DNA of 64,000 bases, taken from the NCBI GenBank assembly GCA_963704455.1, contig OY969905.1, positions 3,782,001-3,846,000 on the forward strand. The letters run 5' to 3'. Positions 8,275 to 17,590 of this stretch are shown one piece after another. The DNA is from DASTCZ01 sp963704455. GTDB taxonomy: Bacteria; Acidobacteriota; Terriglobia; Acidiferrales; UBA7541. The notes beneath the pieces were generated by a model. The model saw nothing but the letters and a program-made list of their open reading frames with translations. It did no database searches and had not been told where the DNA came from. Both the position numbers and the translations under genes were made by a program. Positions within the stretch are counted from its first letter, which is position 1; the number at the start of each line of letters is the position of its first letter.

Positions 8275-11200
8275 TTAGCAGCGCGTGGGGCGAATCGGCG
8301 GCTCCGAGGAATCCGCAGCGGTGTCACTCGCATCACCCACCGTAAAATACGCGCAATCGGGATGATGGAACACGAGCGCGCTTACGCTCGCTTCGGGATC
8401 CATCATCATTCCTTCAGTAAGCTGCACGCCGATTTCTTGGGGGCGGAGCAACGTCCAGATACCGGCCTGATCATCGAGATTCGGACATGCGGGATAGCCG
8501 AAGCTGTAGCGCTTGCCGCGGTAGCGCGAGGTGAACCGCTGCTGCATGGTCATCTCGGGCGGATCGGGCGCGCCCCAGTCTTCGCGGATGCGGCGGTGCA
8601 GCCATTCCGCGCAGCCTTCCGCGGTTTCAATCGCCAGGGCCTGCAAGCCGTGCGAGCGGAAATAGTGCCCGGCGTGCTTGGCCTCTTCGCTGCGCGCGCG
8701 GACGCCTTCCCCCGCGGTCACCACGAAGAGCGCAATGTGATCGCGTTCGCGGCCATTTGCCGGCAGAACGTAATCGCTCAAACAGAGTCCGCCCGGAATA
8801 CGTTGCCGCTCAAACGTGAAGACGTGTTGCGGCGTAGCGGCGCCGGGCGCAAAGAGCGCAATCGAATTTCCCATGCGCTCGGCTTCAAAGAATTGCCACA
8901 CCGCACGCACTTTCATGAATGTGGCGGCTTCGGCCTTGACCTCCTCCATGTCATTCCATAATTCGATTGCGCGCGGATCGCGTTCAGCCAGCGCCTTTTC
9001 AAAATTCCCCCGGTAGCCGAGGTGTCGGCCAAACAGCATGAAGGGATTGACGTAACTCCACACTTCGGCGAGGTCCGGCACGACGCGCACCTTACGTTCA
9101 AGGTACGCGACGCGAGGTATCGGCAAATCCGCGCGCACTTTGGGCGAGCGCTCGTCACTTGCGGGCGCGCTGGGAACCACAGGATGCGCCGCCACAGGCG
9201 CAGCTTCTTCAAACGTATGCTCGCGCACAAGCGCATCGCGCTCGGACGGATTCGTAAGCTGGTTCATCATGCGCAGGCCGGTCATCGCATCCTTCGCATA
9301 GCAGACGGCTGTTGCATAGCTAGGCGCAATCTTCGTCCGTGTGAATTTTTCCGACAGCGCGGCGCCGCCCACGAGCAGGGGCACGCGGATGCCCGCGTCG
9401 CGCAAGTCGGAAGCTGTAATCACCATTTGCTGAGCGCTTTTCACGAGCAGCCCGCTCAAGCCGATCGCGTCAGGGCTATGCTTTCTCCACGCAAGAATCA
9501 AATCTTCCGGCGGCACTTTGATGCCGAGGTTGATCACGTCGTAGCCGTTGTTCTTCAAAATGATCTCGACGAGATTCTTCCCGATGTCGTGTACGTCGCC
9601 TTTCACGGTTGCGAGCACAACCTTGCCGCGCTTCGCGGTGTCTGCTTTCTCCATGAACTGCTCAAGGTGGTTCACCGCCGCCTTCATCGCCTCCGCGGAT
9701 TGCAGCACTTCCGCGACGATAAGCTCATTGTTGTTGAAGAGCCGCCCAACTTCGCCCATGCCGGCCATCAGCGGCCCGTTGATAATATCGAGTGGCTTCG
9801 CGCCCTCCGCACGCTTCTTATCCAGGTCCCCAATCAAGCCGTCGCGCGTGCCTTCGATGATGTAATTGGCCAGCCGCTGGTCGAGCGGCAGCTCCTCTTT
9901 CGATTTCGCTTTTTTCTTAGCCACGCGGAAGTGCTCGGCAACGGCGGCGATGTGGAATTGATTGACGGCCCTCTTCTGCTCGCGCGCTTGCGCGCGCCAA
10001 TCGTCCGGCGCGCCGCGTAGCAATTCAGCCTCCGGATGATCCGCCGCCAGGTTAGTCGGCCGGTGGTTGAAGAGCAGGTCTTCCGCAAGCTTTCGCTCAT
10101 TCTCCGGAATCGACGCGAAGCGCTCGATACGTTCGGCGTTTACGATGGCCAGATCCAGTCCCGCCTTCGTGCAGTAATATAGAAAAACGGAGTTCACCAC
10201 TTCGCGCGCACCCGCCGGAAGACCGAAACTGACGTTGCTGATTCCCAGCACCGTGCGCACGTAAGGAATCTTTTCCTTAATGAGCCGGATGCCCTCCATT
10301 GTTTCAACCGCGCCGCCGATGTAATTCTCGTCGCCCGTCGCGCAAGGGAAAACGAGCGGGTCGAAGATGATGTCTTCCGCCGGGATTCCGTATTTTTTTG
10401 TGAGCAACTTGCAGGAACGCTCCGCGACGGCCAGTTTGCGCTCTCGCGTAAACGCTTGCGCTTGCAACTTGTCTTCGTCAATGCAGCCAACAATCAGCGC
10501 CGCTCCGTAAGTCCGCGCCAGTGGGCAGACGCGCTCGAATTTTTCCTCGCCGTCTTCCAGATTGATCGAGTTGATGATTGCTTTGCCTTGCGAATAGCGC
10601 AGAGACAGCTCGATCGCATGCGCGTCGGTCGTGTCAATCATCAGAGGAGCTTTTATCTTGCGGATCAGCTTTTCGTAGAACGGCGGAATATCGCGGATTT
10701 CCTCGCGCTCCGTGGATTGCAGGCACACGTCAACGACCTGTGCGCCGCTGCGCACCTGCTTGCGCGCAATCTCGCTAGCCTCCTCCCACTTTTCGCCGGC
10801 AACCATCTCCTTGAATGCGCGCGATCCGATCACATTTGTGCGTTCGCCCACGATTAGCGGCCGCGACGATTCCTCGGCCTCCACCGCTTCGATCCCGGAA
10901 TAGAAAACTCGATGATGCGGAGTGGGCGGCCTCCTCGGCGGCTTGCCCTGCGCCACTTGCGCGATCGCGCGGATGTGATCCGGCGTCGTGCCGCAGCAAC
11001 CACCGACAATGTTGAGCCAGCCGTTCGCAATGAATCGCTCGAGCTGGTTCGCGAGTGTTGTAGGCGTTTCCAGATACTTGCCCTCTTCATTCGGCAGGCC
11101 TGCATTCGGATAGCACGATACGGCTCGCTTCGTAAGTCCGGAAAGCGTCCGGATATGATCCGTCATGAACTCCGGGCCCGTGGCGCAATTCAGACCGATG

Positions 11201-11880
11201 CTCAAGAGTTCCAGATGATCAAGCGAAGCCCACAGCGCCTCGACGTCTTGCCCCGCGAGCATCGTGCCCATGGGCTCGATCGTCGCCGAAATCATCAGCG
11301 GAATTTTCTCGTCGCGCTCCTGCGCGAGTTGTTGGATGGCGAGCGCGGCAGCCTTGATGTTGCGCGTATCTTGACACGTCTCCACCAGCAGGATGTCCGC
11401 GCCACCTTCAAGCAGCCCGCGCGCTTGTTCGTAGAAGTTTTCGCGCAGCTCGTCGAATGTCGCGCCGCCCGTGACGGTCAGCGACTTCGTTGTCGGACCC
11501 ATGCTTCCCGCGACGAATCGAGGCTTCGCGGAGGTGGATAGCGCATCCGCTTCTTTTCTCGCCAAGGCCGCCGCCGCGCGGCTGATTTCATAGGCGCGTT
11601 CGCCGAGTCCGTATTCCGCCAGCACAACGCGCGTGCTGCCGAAAGAGTTCGTCTCAATGATGTCCGCGCCAGCTTCCAGATATCTTCTGTGAATGCCGGA
11701 AATCACGTCGGGCCGCGTGAGGACGAGATTCTCGTTGCAGCCTTCAAGGCTCGCCCCGCCGAAGTCCGCAGCGGTCAAATTCGCCTGCTGCAACATCGTA
11801 CCCATCGCGCCGTCGAGCACAAGAATGCGCTCGCGCAGTAATTCACCGAGCAGCCGCGATTGTTCGTTGAGGTTTTTCAT
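8275..11880 (-). CDS. metH: Cobalamin-dependent methionine synthase
   Basis: MetH transfers the methyl group of 5-methyltetrahydrofolate to homocysteine through cobalamin. The four modules are in order: a homocysteine domain (ILVLDGAMGTML; zinc site ending GGCCGTTPDHI), a pterin domain (VGERTNVIGSRAFKEM), a B12 cap and Rossmann domain (KGDVHDIGKN carrying the Co-ligand His), and a C-terminal AdoMet reactivation domain (RYSFGYPACPNL). The chosen ATG at 11880 gives MKNLNEQSRLLGELL, which aligns with the usual N-terminus. An in-frame TTG at 11952 or ATG at 11931 would add a low-complexity extension. The length of about 1200 residues is normal. An extended -10 promoter lies upstream at 12025-12033. 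Confidence 0.95.
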   Translation of the reverse strand: MKNLNEQSRLLGELLRERILVLDGAMGTMLQQANLTAADFGGASLEGCNENLVLTRPDVISGIHRRYLEAGADIIETNSFGSTRVVLAEYGLGERAYEISRAAAALARKEADALSTSAKPRFVAGSMGPTTKSLTVTGGATFDELRENFYEQARGLLEGGADILLVETCQDTRNIKAAALAIQQLAQERDEKIPLMISATIEPMGTMLAGQDVEALWASLDHLELLSIGLNCATGPEFMTDHIRTLSGLTKRAVSCYPNAGLPNEEGKYLETPTTLANQLERFIANGWLNIVGGCCGTTPDHIRAIAQVAQGKPPRRPPTPHHRVFYSGIEAVEAEESSRPLIVGERTNVIGSRAFKEMVAGEKWEEASEIARKQVRSGAQVVDVCLQSTEREEIRDIPPFYEKLIRKIKAPLMIDTTDAHAIELSLRYSQGKAIINSINLEDGEEKFERVCPLARTYGAALIVGCIDEDKLQAQAFTRERKLAVAERSCKLLTKKYGIPAEDIIFDPLVFPCATGDENYIGGAVETMEGIRLIKEKIPYVRTVLGISNVSFGLPAGAREVVNSVFLYYCTKAGLDLAIVNAERIERFASIPENERKLAEDLLFNHRPTNLAADHPEAELLRGAPDDWRAQAREQKRAVNQFHIAAVAEHFRVAKKKAKSKEELPLDQRLANYIIEGTRDGLIGDLDKKRAEGAKPLDIINGPLMAGMGEVGRLFNNNELIVAEVLQSAEAMKAAVNHLEQFMEKADTAKRGKVVLATVKGDVHDIGKNLVEIILKNNGYDVINLGIKVPPEDLILAWRKHSPDAIGLSGLLVKSAQQMVITASDLRDAGIRVPLLVGGAALSEKFTRTKIAPSYATAVCYAKDAMTGLRMMNQLTNPSERDALVREHTFEEAAPVAAHPVVPSAPASDERSPKVRADLPIPRVAYLERKVRVVPDLAEVWSYVNPFMLFGRHLGYRGNFEKALAERDPRAIELWNDMEEVKAEAATFMKVRAVWQFFEAERMGNSIALFAPGAATPQHVFTFERQRIPGGLCLSDYVLPANGRERDHIALFVVTAGEGVRARSEEAKHAGHYFRSHGLQALAIETAEGCAEWLHRRIREDWGAPDPPEMTMQQRFTSRYRGKRYSFGYPACPNLDDQAGIWTLLRPQEIGVQLTEGMMMDPEASVSALVFHHPDCAYFTVGDASDTAADSSEPPIRPTRC

Positions 11881-12024
11881 TTTGCCCGCCTGGGCCGCCT
11901 GCCTGTTGTGCGGGGCGGCGTTTGCACGCATGCCCGCATCTGAAGCCCGCAACTGAAGATTGTTCCCTACGTGGAGAAAAGGTGTGCTATTTAGAGTGAT
12001 CTCCTTTCCAGAATTGCAAACTCA

Positions 12025-12033
12025 ATTATAACA
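12025..12033 (-). promoter_or_regulatory. Extended -10 promoter for metH
   Basis: On the minus strand this reads TGTTATAAT, a perfect TATAAT with the TG of an extended -10. No good -35 is seen, as is usual for this promoter class. Transcription would start near 12018, leaving a leader of about 65 to 140 bases depending on the metH start. No cobalamin, SAM or SAH riboswitch fold was recognised in that leader. Confidence 0.45.
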
Positions 12034-12056
12034 GATGAACCCTTTGGACGCGCCCG

Positions 12057-12926
12057 CTATGCGGCGTCTGCGCCGATGAAGTCAATTTTGCCCGCCTCGG
12101 GCACGAGGCCTGCCTCCGCGCCGCGCTTCAGGAATTCGCGCACCGCTCGACGCCCCTTCTCGCCGTAGCCGAGCGTCCACTTGTTCACATACATTCCGAC
12201 GAACTTGTCGGCGACTTCCTGTTCCATGTCCCGCGCGAACTGCATCGCGTAATTGAGCGCCGTGTCACGATGTTCGAGCGCGAAGCTCACGCTATCGTGA
12301 ATCGCGCGCGCCACGCGGCGGCCCACGTCTGCTCCAAGCGCCCGCCGCACGGCATTCCCGCCCAAGGGAAGCGGAAGTCCGGTTTCCTCGAGCCACCAGT
12401 GGCCCAGATCCGCAATACGGTGCAACCCCGCTTCCGGAAACATTAATTGACCTTCGTGGATCAGCAATCCTGCCGGCACGGCGCCATCCCGCACGGCATC
12501 CACAATCTTGTCAAATGCAATCACCACCGGCTCCACACTCGGCTCGAAAAGCTTGAGCGCCAAATACGCGCTCGTACGCAGCCCCGGCACAGCCACTCGC
12601 ATTCCCTTAAGATCCTCGCGGCGCAGCGGCTTTTGCGAAACAATGAGCGGGCCGTATCCGTCACCAAAACTCGCCCCGCAGTCCAGAAGCGCGTACTTTT
12701 CTTTGAGATACGGGTAGGCCGCGAAGCTCACGGCGGTCACGTCGTAAGTCTCCGTGTCCGCCGCGCGGTTCAGCGTTTCAATATCCGCCAGGACATGGGT
12801 GAATTTCAGCCCCTCCGACCGCACCTTGTTCGTCGCCAGGGCATAAAACATGAAGGCGTCGTCGGAATCCGGCGAATGTGCCAACCGGATTCCCATTGCT
12901 CGGGTTGTGGCTTGTTCGCTGGGCAT
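12057..12926 (-). CDS. mqnD: 1,4-dihydroxy-6-naphthoate synthase (futalosine pathway)
   Basis: MqnD converts cyclic de-hypoxanthine futalosine to 1,4-dihydroxy-6-naphthoate in menaquinone synthesis. The signature HSPDSDDAFMFYAL near residue 17 is typical of the family. It is followed by DVTAVSFAAYPYL, a substrate pocket around GDGYGPLIVS, GLLIHEGQLMF and WWLEETGLPLPLGGNAV. The length of 289 residues fits. MqnA shares the fold, but the HSPD-DD start points to MqnD. The start at 12926 gives ten residues before MGIRLAHSP; the inner ATG is also possible. No other mqn gene is in the window. Confidence 0.88.
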   Translation of the reverse strand: MPSEQATTRAMGIRLAHSPDSDDAFMFYALATNKVRSEGLKFTHVLADIETLNRAADTETYDVTAVSFAAYPYLKEKYALLDCGASFGDGYGPLIVSQKPLRREDLKGMRVAVPGLRTSAYLALKLFEPSVEPVVIAFDKIVDAVRDGAVPAGLLIHEGQLMFPEAGLHRIADLGHWWLEETGLPLPLGGNAVRRALGADVGRRVARAIHDSVSFALEHRDTALNYAMQFARDMEQEVADKFVGMYVNKWTLGYGEKGRRAVREFLKRGAEAGLVPEAGKIDFIGADAA

Positions 12927-13195
12927 TTTTGCGGCTCGAACTTATCTATCGTTTGATTAGATGCATTCCGCAGAGAGGCGTTCCCGCGTGTTTGCCGGGC
13001 CGGAAGGGACTCTGCGTCGTGCGGGACGAACGGCCAGCCGGAATGGGAACTTTCGCGTCAGCCGATCCAAACGCAGACTAGCACACTCCGCCGATTTTCT
13101 CAAAACTTACCGCCCCACGGACGCGAAGGCCTCATTTTCGCCCGAAACCGCATCTAATTATCTTAAGTACCCGTGGACAGAGAGAGAGGTGAACA

Positions 13196-13768
13196 ATGAA
13201 CACTCGAAAAAACAGCTTCAAAGCCTTAATCGTTGCAGGCTCTCTAGCTCTCGCCACGATGACCATGGGGGCTTCTTATGTATTTGCAACCACGCCATCC
13301 GCCGCACCTCAAAGCCAATTGGATTTTGCGGCGCATCTGGACAGTCAGGTGCGTCACGAGATTGCGACGCTTCCGTATTACGGGGTCTTCGATTACCTCG
13401 AATTCCAGGTCACCGGCACGGAAGTCCGTCTGACAGGGGCGGTTGTAAACCCGGTCACCAAATCGGACGCCGCAGGCGCTGTCAAACACATCGCTGGAGT
13501 GACTCGCGTTGTGAATGACGTCACGGTTCTGCCGCTTTCCAACTTTGACGACCGGACGCGCCGCGCGGAATACCGATCGATCTTTTCCGCCGGGCCGCTG
13601 ACGCGCTACTCGATGGGCGTCAACCCGGCGATCCACATCATCGTGGACAACGGTCACGTGACGCTTGAAGGCGTTGTCAGAAGCGAAGCGGACCGCGACC
13701 TTGCGGCGATCCGGGCTAATTCCGTGCCGGGCGTCTTTTCGGTTACGAACAACCTACGCGCCGAATAA
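13196..13768 (+). CDS. Exported double BON-domain protein
   Basis: A signal peptide (FKALIVAGSLALATMTMGASYVFA) is followed by two BON domains. The first spans residues about 45-105 (LEFQVTGTEVRLTGAVVNPV, IAGVTRVVNDVTVLP) and the second about 120-185 (IHIIVDNGHVTLEGVVRSEADR, VPGVFSVTNNLRAE). BON domains are small periplasmic modules thought to bind membrane or envelope ligands, as in OsmY. A clear GAGGTGAAC site precedes the ATG. It is transcribed alone, divergent from mqnD, and ends in the strong terminator at 13801. A role in osmotic or envelope stress is inference. Confidence 0.85.
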   Translation: MNTRKNSFKALIVAGSLALATMTMGASYVFATTPSAAPQSQLDFAAHLDSQVRHEIATLPYYGVFDYLEFQVTGTEVRLTGAVVNPVTKSDAAGAVKHIAGVTRVVNDVTVLPLSNFDDRTRRAEYRSIFSAGPLTRYSMGVNPAIHIIVDNGHVTLEGVVRSEADRDLAAIRANSVPGVFSVTNNLRAE

Positions 13769-13800
13769 ACAATCGAGCGCTGTCTAATCTGCAAAGCGAA

Positions 13801-13833
13801 AGAGGGCCCGGCTTCGGCCGGGCCCTCTTTTTT
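13801..13833 (+). terminator. Rho-independent terminator of the BON gene
   Basis: A perfect 12-bp GC-rich stem (AGAGGGCCCGGC with its complement) closes a stable TTCG tetraloop and runs into a T tract. It begins 32 bases after the BON-protein stop. The opposing hydrolase gene ends at 13855, so the hairpin may serve both directions. Confidence 0.93.
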
Positions 13834-13854
13834 GTACGCAACTCCTGTGCCAGC

Positions 13855-15225
13855 TTACTTTGTGGCAGCAACCATTCCCGCATGCTGAATCCACGCTGCG
13901 ATGTCTTCAATCACATCCAATTCAACGTGGCCCGGCTTCAGATATTCCACGGGTGAGGGCGGTCCAGTGCCCGGAATAAAAAGATGGTTGATTGCCGGAT
14001 ACGACTTGAAGGTCACGTTCGTATGCCCGGCCAGGGCTTTTTTCCATCCATTGAAGTCCGCCATGGTCACTTGATAGTCGCGCTCGCCATTCAAAATCAG
14101 AATCGGAATCTTCAGCGCGGCCGCAACTTCCGTTTGGTGATACGCGCGGAGGTCAAGTACGTAAGCGGCAGGCAAGGGCACACCCAGAAAATTTACGGTC
14201 ATGCCGGCTTTCAGGTCGGGATTGGTCATCTCTTTCGCGGTTGCTTCCGCCGCGTCAATCATTTTTTGCACTTCGGGAGTGACGGGTCCATTCATCGAGG
14301 CTTCATAGCGGACCTGTTCTACGATGAGAACCTCGAGCGGCCGCGAGTTTCCCGCAAGCATGATGATTCCAGCGATCTGGGGATCGCCGGTCGCAATTCG
14401 CGGGGCAAGGTACGCGCCCTCGCTGTGCCCCGCGACGAAGATGCGCCGTGGGTTTATTTCCGGCATTGTGGCCAGCAGCGCGACCGCGGCTCGCGCGTCG
14501 TCCATCTCTTCCTCTTTCACGGTCAAGCTATTCGGATCGTCCGAACTTTGTGCGCGGTACTTATGCGTGCGCTTCTCGTAGCGAAGCACGGCAACGCCCC
14601 GGCTTGCCAGTCCATACGCAATATCTTTGAAAGTTTTGTTCGGCCCGAAACTTTCGTCCATGTCATTCGGGCCCGAGCCATGTGCCAGCACGATTGCAGG
14701 AAAGACTCCGCCTCCTTTGGGAATCGTCACAAATCCAGGCAGGTCCCAGTGTCCGGTATGAACCGTCACGGCTCGCTCCTCAAACGAATCCGTGTTCGCA
14801 TAGTCCGGAGCCTTCCAGGGCGTTCGCGAGCCAGGCGGCACAGAACCAAAACTTGCGAATTGTCCCTGTGAATTGAATTCAAGTCGCAAGGTGAGCAAAA
14901 GGCGCTCGAATTGGCATGTCGCAAAAACAATGTGATTCCCCGCCGACTCCTGCACCTCGACCGCCGTGATGGATTGAAACGCACCCATTTGCATGATCGC
15001 GCTGCCCCAGCTTGCAGCCAGCTTGTCCGCCGGAAGCGCTTGCGCCATCTGCTCTGTGTATCGCACCGTTACCTTGTCATAGCGCCCCGCCACAAGATCC
15101 GCAATCACCGCGCGCGCCAATGCTTCGTAATCCTGCTGCGCCAGCGCTGGAGCCTGAGCGAAGGCCACAAGTGAAATCAAGATCGCTGCAATTAGTGTTG
15201 CCGCGGAAAGAATTCGAATCCGCAC
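13855..15225 (-). CDS. Secreted alpha/beta hydrolase with N-terminal DUF3887-like domain
   Basis: A signal peptide (ILSAATLIAAILISLVAFAQAPALA) leads into an N-terminal NTF2-like region (residues about 30-120). A dienelactone-hydrolase/BAAT-type alpha/beta hydrolase follows. The nucleophile elbow is AGHSEGAY, oxyanion-side residues lie in LAHGSGPND, the acid is in ILNGERDYQV and the catalytic His in INHLFIPG. The start is the GTG at 15225, which has GAGGGG upstream; an ATG at 15255 would add ten residues before the signal peptide. The natural substrate is unknown; relatives act on esters and sometimes peptides. Confidence 0.82.
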   Translation of the reverse strand: MRIRILSAATLIAAILISLVAFAQAPALAQQDYEALARAVIADLVAGRYDKVTVRYTEQMAQALPADKLAASWGSAIMQMGAFQSITAVEVQESAGNHIVFATCQFERLLLTLRLEFNSQGQFASFGSVPPGSRTPWKAPDYANTDSFEERAVTVHTGHWDLPGFVTIPKGGGVFPAIVLAHGSGPNDMDESFGPNKTFKDIAYGLASRGVAVLRYEKRTHKYRAQSSDDPNSLTVKEEEMDDARAAVALLATMPEINPRRIFVAGHSEGAYLAPRIATGDPQIAGIIMLAGNSRPLEVLIVEQVRYEASMNGPVTPEVQKMIDAAEATAKEMTNPDLKAGMTVNFLGVPLPAAYVLDLRAYHQTEVAAALKIPILILNGERDYQVTMADFNGWKKALAGHTNVTFKSYPAINHLFIPGTGPPSPVEYLKPGHVELDVIEDIAAWIQHAGMVAATK

Positions 15226-15343
15226 GGAATACCCCTCAAGGGAAAATGTCTCCATCCAAGCACGCGGGTAGAGTAATCGAAAGGTTTCGTGAAGTTAATC
15301 ATCAAAAATACGCTAGGATTGGCCAAGACAAGGAAATGTGATT

Positions 15344-15874
15344 TTACAAAACGTATCTGCCCAGGAACTCCCGCGCGTCCGCTTCTCTCAAGACGCCTTT
15401 TTCCAACAATAGCCGGATCAATTTCTCGAATTGTTTGGATGGGTCTGTCTCCGCGAGTTGCTCCGGCAGCAGTACAGATGCTGTCATTTCATGGGTTGAA
15501 TGTCCCATTCCACGCGCCATCCAGGATTCCAGCACGCGCCGATTTTGTTGTGAGACGTAAGTAAACGCTACGCCCATCCCCAACTGAAACTGTGAATAGG
15601 CAACAACCGCCTCCGCTTCGAACATCTCATGACCCTTGCGCAGGCGCAGCCGGACAGTTGTTCTGTCCGGGAACGTGTTAATGCTATCCACAAAACAGCC
15701 GAACATACAGCAATCAGACATTCGGCCCGTAATCCTGGCCCCATCAGGTATCTCGATCAATTCCGCAGCCAACGTGAGCGACACTCGTTCGGCTCCGCGC
15801 CGTTCAGCGGCTAGACTCCGCTTTGCAGCCTGCGTTCGCGTCCCAATTTTTAGAGGTAAGTTCGAATTCGCCAC
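15344..15874 (-). CDS. PilZ-like protein with altered second motif
   Basis: The first c-di-GMP motif is present as RGAER (RxxxR). The second reads DCCMFG, where the expected Ser of (D/N)xSxxG is Cys. A PilZ beta-barrel follows (RTTVRLRLRKGHEMFEAEA, YSQFQLGMGVAFTYV). The C-terminus is helical (EQFEKLIRLLLEKGVL-like). The GTG at 15874 is preferred: AAGGAG lies ten bases upstream and it avoids overlap with the PilZ gene upstream. An in-frame start at 15967 would overlap that gene by 53 bases. Binding of c-di-GMP is uncertain. Confidence 0.75.
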   Translation of the reverse strand: MANSNLPLKIGTRTQAAKRSLAAERRGAERVSLTLAAELIEIPDGARITGRMSDCCMFGCFVDSINTFPDRTTVRLRLRKGHEMFEAEAVVAYSQFQLGMGVAFTYVSQQNRRVLESWMARGMGHSTHEMTASVLLPEQLAETDPSKQFEKLIRLLLEKGVLREADAREFLGRYVL

Positions 15875-15914
15875 CTTCAGGCATCTCCTTCTGTTACACC
15901 CGTATTTCCGATCC

Positions 15915-16466
15915 TCATTTATTTCGTGGTTTCCGTTCCAAATCGCGCCGGAGAGCCTCGTATTCACCTTGGGAAAGCAATCCCTTCCGCATCAGCAATG
16001 TAATCAGTTGCTGCAAGACAATAAGCTCGATTCCTTCGGCCATAGGATCCGGTGCAGCCGCTTCTCGTTTCGCAGGCTTTTCCAGTTCCCCTGATAGCTC
16101 CCGTATCCACAGTTCCAGAAGAGCTTTTTCCGCTTGCCCCACTCCAATGAAGGCCATCCCCATCCCCATGCCGGGCCTGCCGTAAAGGATTCTTGCGTCC
16201 GCCTCAAAGGTTTGTCCGCCCCGCTTGATCTTCACGCTTACATCCGTGCCGGAAGGGAACGTCGTCATGGTATCTACGTAACACCCTCCCATTCCGAGGT
16301 CGGTTGTCCGCCCGCTGATCTTGGCTTGCGTTAGCGGTTCCTCAACTTCCGTATCCGCATTCAGTGTGTATCGAGCGTCGATACGGCGTTCAGCGTGTTC
16401 GGCCAACGCTGATGCATGCGCGTCCGGTTTTTTTTGAAAAGCGTCCGCCATGAGCGTGGCGCCCAT
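15915..16466 (-). CDS. PilZ-like protein with altered second motif (paralogue)
   Basis: This protein is built like its downstream neighbour. RIDAR supplies RxxxR, and DLGMGG stands in place of (D/N)xSxxG, with Gly where Ser is expected. The barrel has GTDVSVKIKRGGQTFEADAR and YGRPGMGMGMAFIGV. A helical tail (IVLQQLITLLMRKGLLSQGEY) resembles that of the other copy, which suggests tandem duplication. The start is uncertain: GTG at 16496, ATG at 16466 and ATG at 16451 are all in frame, none with a strong ribosome binding site. The role is unknown. Confidence 0.72.
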   Translation of the reverse strand: MGATLMADAFQKKPDAHASALAEHAERRIDARYTLNADTEVEEPLTQAKISGRTTDLGMGGCYVDTMTTFPSGTDVSVKIKRGGQTFEADARILYGRPGMGMGMAFIGVGQAEKALLELWIRELSGELEKPAKREAAAPDPMAEGIELIVLQQLITLLMRKGLLSQGEYEALRRDLERKPRNK

Positions 16467-16601
16467 ACTTTCTGAAAGGGGATTTGCGGACCGCACTTTG
16501 CGGGCCGTATATACAGGAAGGGGAACTCAATTCTCGCGCATTACTGCAGTCACTGCAACGCTTGCGTGAGGTGGGTTTCCGGAGGAGTCACATCCCCCGG
16601 G

Positions 16602-17546
16602 TCAGTGGACCGACGAGGATTCCTCAATCGTCGGATCGGCAGCCGTTGCGGGCGCGCCCTGTTTATCGGCACCGCGCATCTTGCCGCTGGAATCGATGAA
16701 GAATGACCGGCGTCCCGTGGTGCCATATTGAGTGGGCGACGCTCCCAATTCGAAGCGGGACTCCTTGCCCTCTTCTCCGCTTGGCACAACGCGATAGCGC
16801 AAGGCATAACCTCCGGCGCGTCCCGCCGCCAATTCCGCGTCAAGGAGTCCCGCAGCTTCATCGGAAATCCCTTCCTTCGGAGCGGGACCGAGTTGCGCCA
16901 GCGAATCGGGAAGCTTTTCGAATGCCTTGTTATATGTATCAATTGCCGCCGCCACTTTGCGCATAGCAGTCATCGCGGCGTCCTCGCGCGTTCCCATGTC
17001 CTGCACCGCCCATTCCGCGGCTAACTGCGGAAGGTCAATCATCAGCAGGCCAAGAGAAATGAACTTCCACCCGTTGCTGTTGAGGACCATCCCGAAATCC
17101 ACTTTGCGGTCCGGAGTAAGCTCCACGGGGACAAATGCGATGTTCTGATCCACTCGGGGCGTGCCGATATGGATCTGCGCGGTGAGCGAAGGAGTTTCGC
17201 AACGGACAACTGTGCGATGCGAGGAATCCGTGGTGAGCAGAGCGCGGCCCGCGTCTTGAAGCTGCACGAGACGCCGCAGCAACCCAATTTGCTGTTCATT
17301 CGGGAGTTGTTTGTAAAACGCCGCATTCGTTTGGGTCAAATACTCCGGAAATCTGCCGGCGTCCTGGCGGCAAGCCACCGAAAACATTTCGGCAAGAGTT
17401 GCGGTCGGATCAATCGGGTTGAACGCCGGGGGCGCCGGTGAGGATTGTTGCGAAACGGCTTGGGCGGTCAGCGGGCCCGACCCTGCCAGCAGCGCGGCCA
17501 CGATGAATGCAAGCATCATCATTGGCATCGAGCGAATTCGGTGCAT
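16602..17546 (-). CDS. Exported protein of unknown function
   Basis: Starting at the ATG at 17546, the protein has a clear signal peptide (MMMLAFIVAALLAGSGPLTAQA). A helical region with QLPNEQQIGLLRRLVQLQDA and a beta region with KVDFGMVLNSNGWKF follow. The C-terminus resembles the last strands of a pseudopilin or GspG-like fold (YALRYRVV, FELGASPTQYGTTGRRSFF). An upstream start at 17675 would overlap the receiver gene by 85 bases and is rejected. It is probably co-transcribed with that receiver gene, 44 bases away. No function can be assigned. Confidence 0.7.
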   Translation of the reverse strand: MHRIRSMPMMMLAFIVAALLAGSGPLTAQAVSQQSSPAPPAFNPIDPTATLAEMFSVACRQDAGRFPEYLTQTNAAFYKQLPNEQQIGLLRRLVQLQDAGRALLTTDSSHRTVVRCETPSLTAQIHIGTPRVDQNIAFVPVELTPDRKVDFGMVLNSNGWKFISLGLLMIDLPQLAAEWAVQDMGTREDAAMTAMRKVAAAIDTYNKAFEKLPDSLAQLGPAPKEGISDEAAGLLDAELAAGRAGGYALRYRVVPSGEEGKESRFELGASPTQYGTTGRRSFFIDSSGKMRGADKQGAPATAADPTIEESSSVH

Positions 17547-17590
17547 TGACCTGCGCCGTTCCCATTTTTCTCTGGTCTGTATTCGAGGGG

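Noticed and set aside
11881..12024. Possible SAM, SAH or cobalamin riboswitch before metH
   Set aside because: The leader is short and lacks the conserved boxes of these classes.
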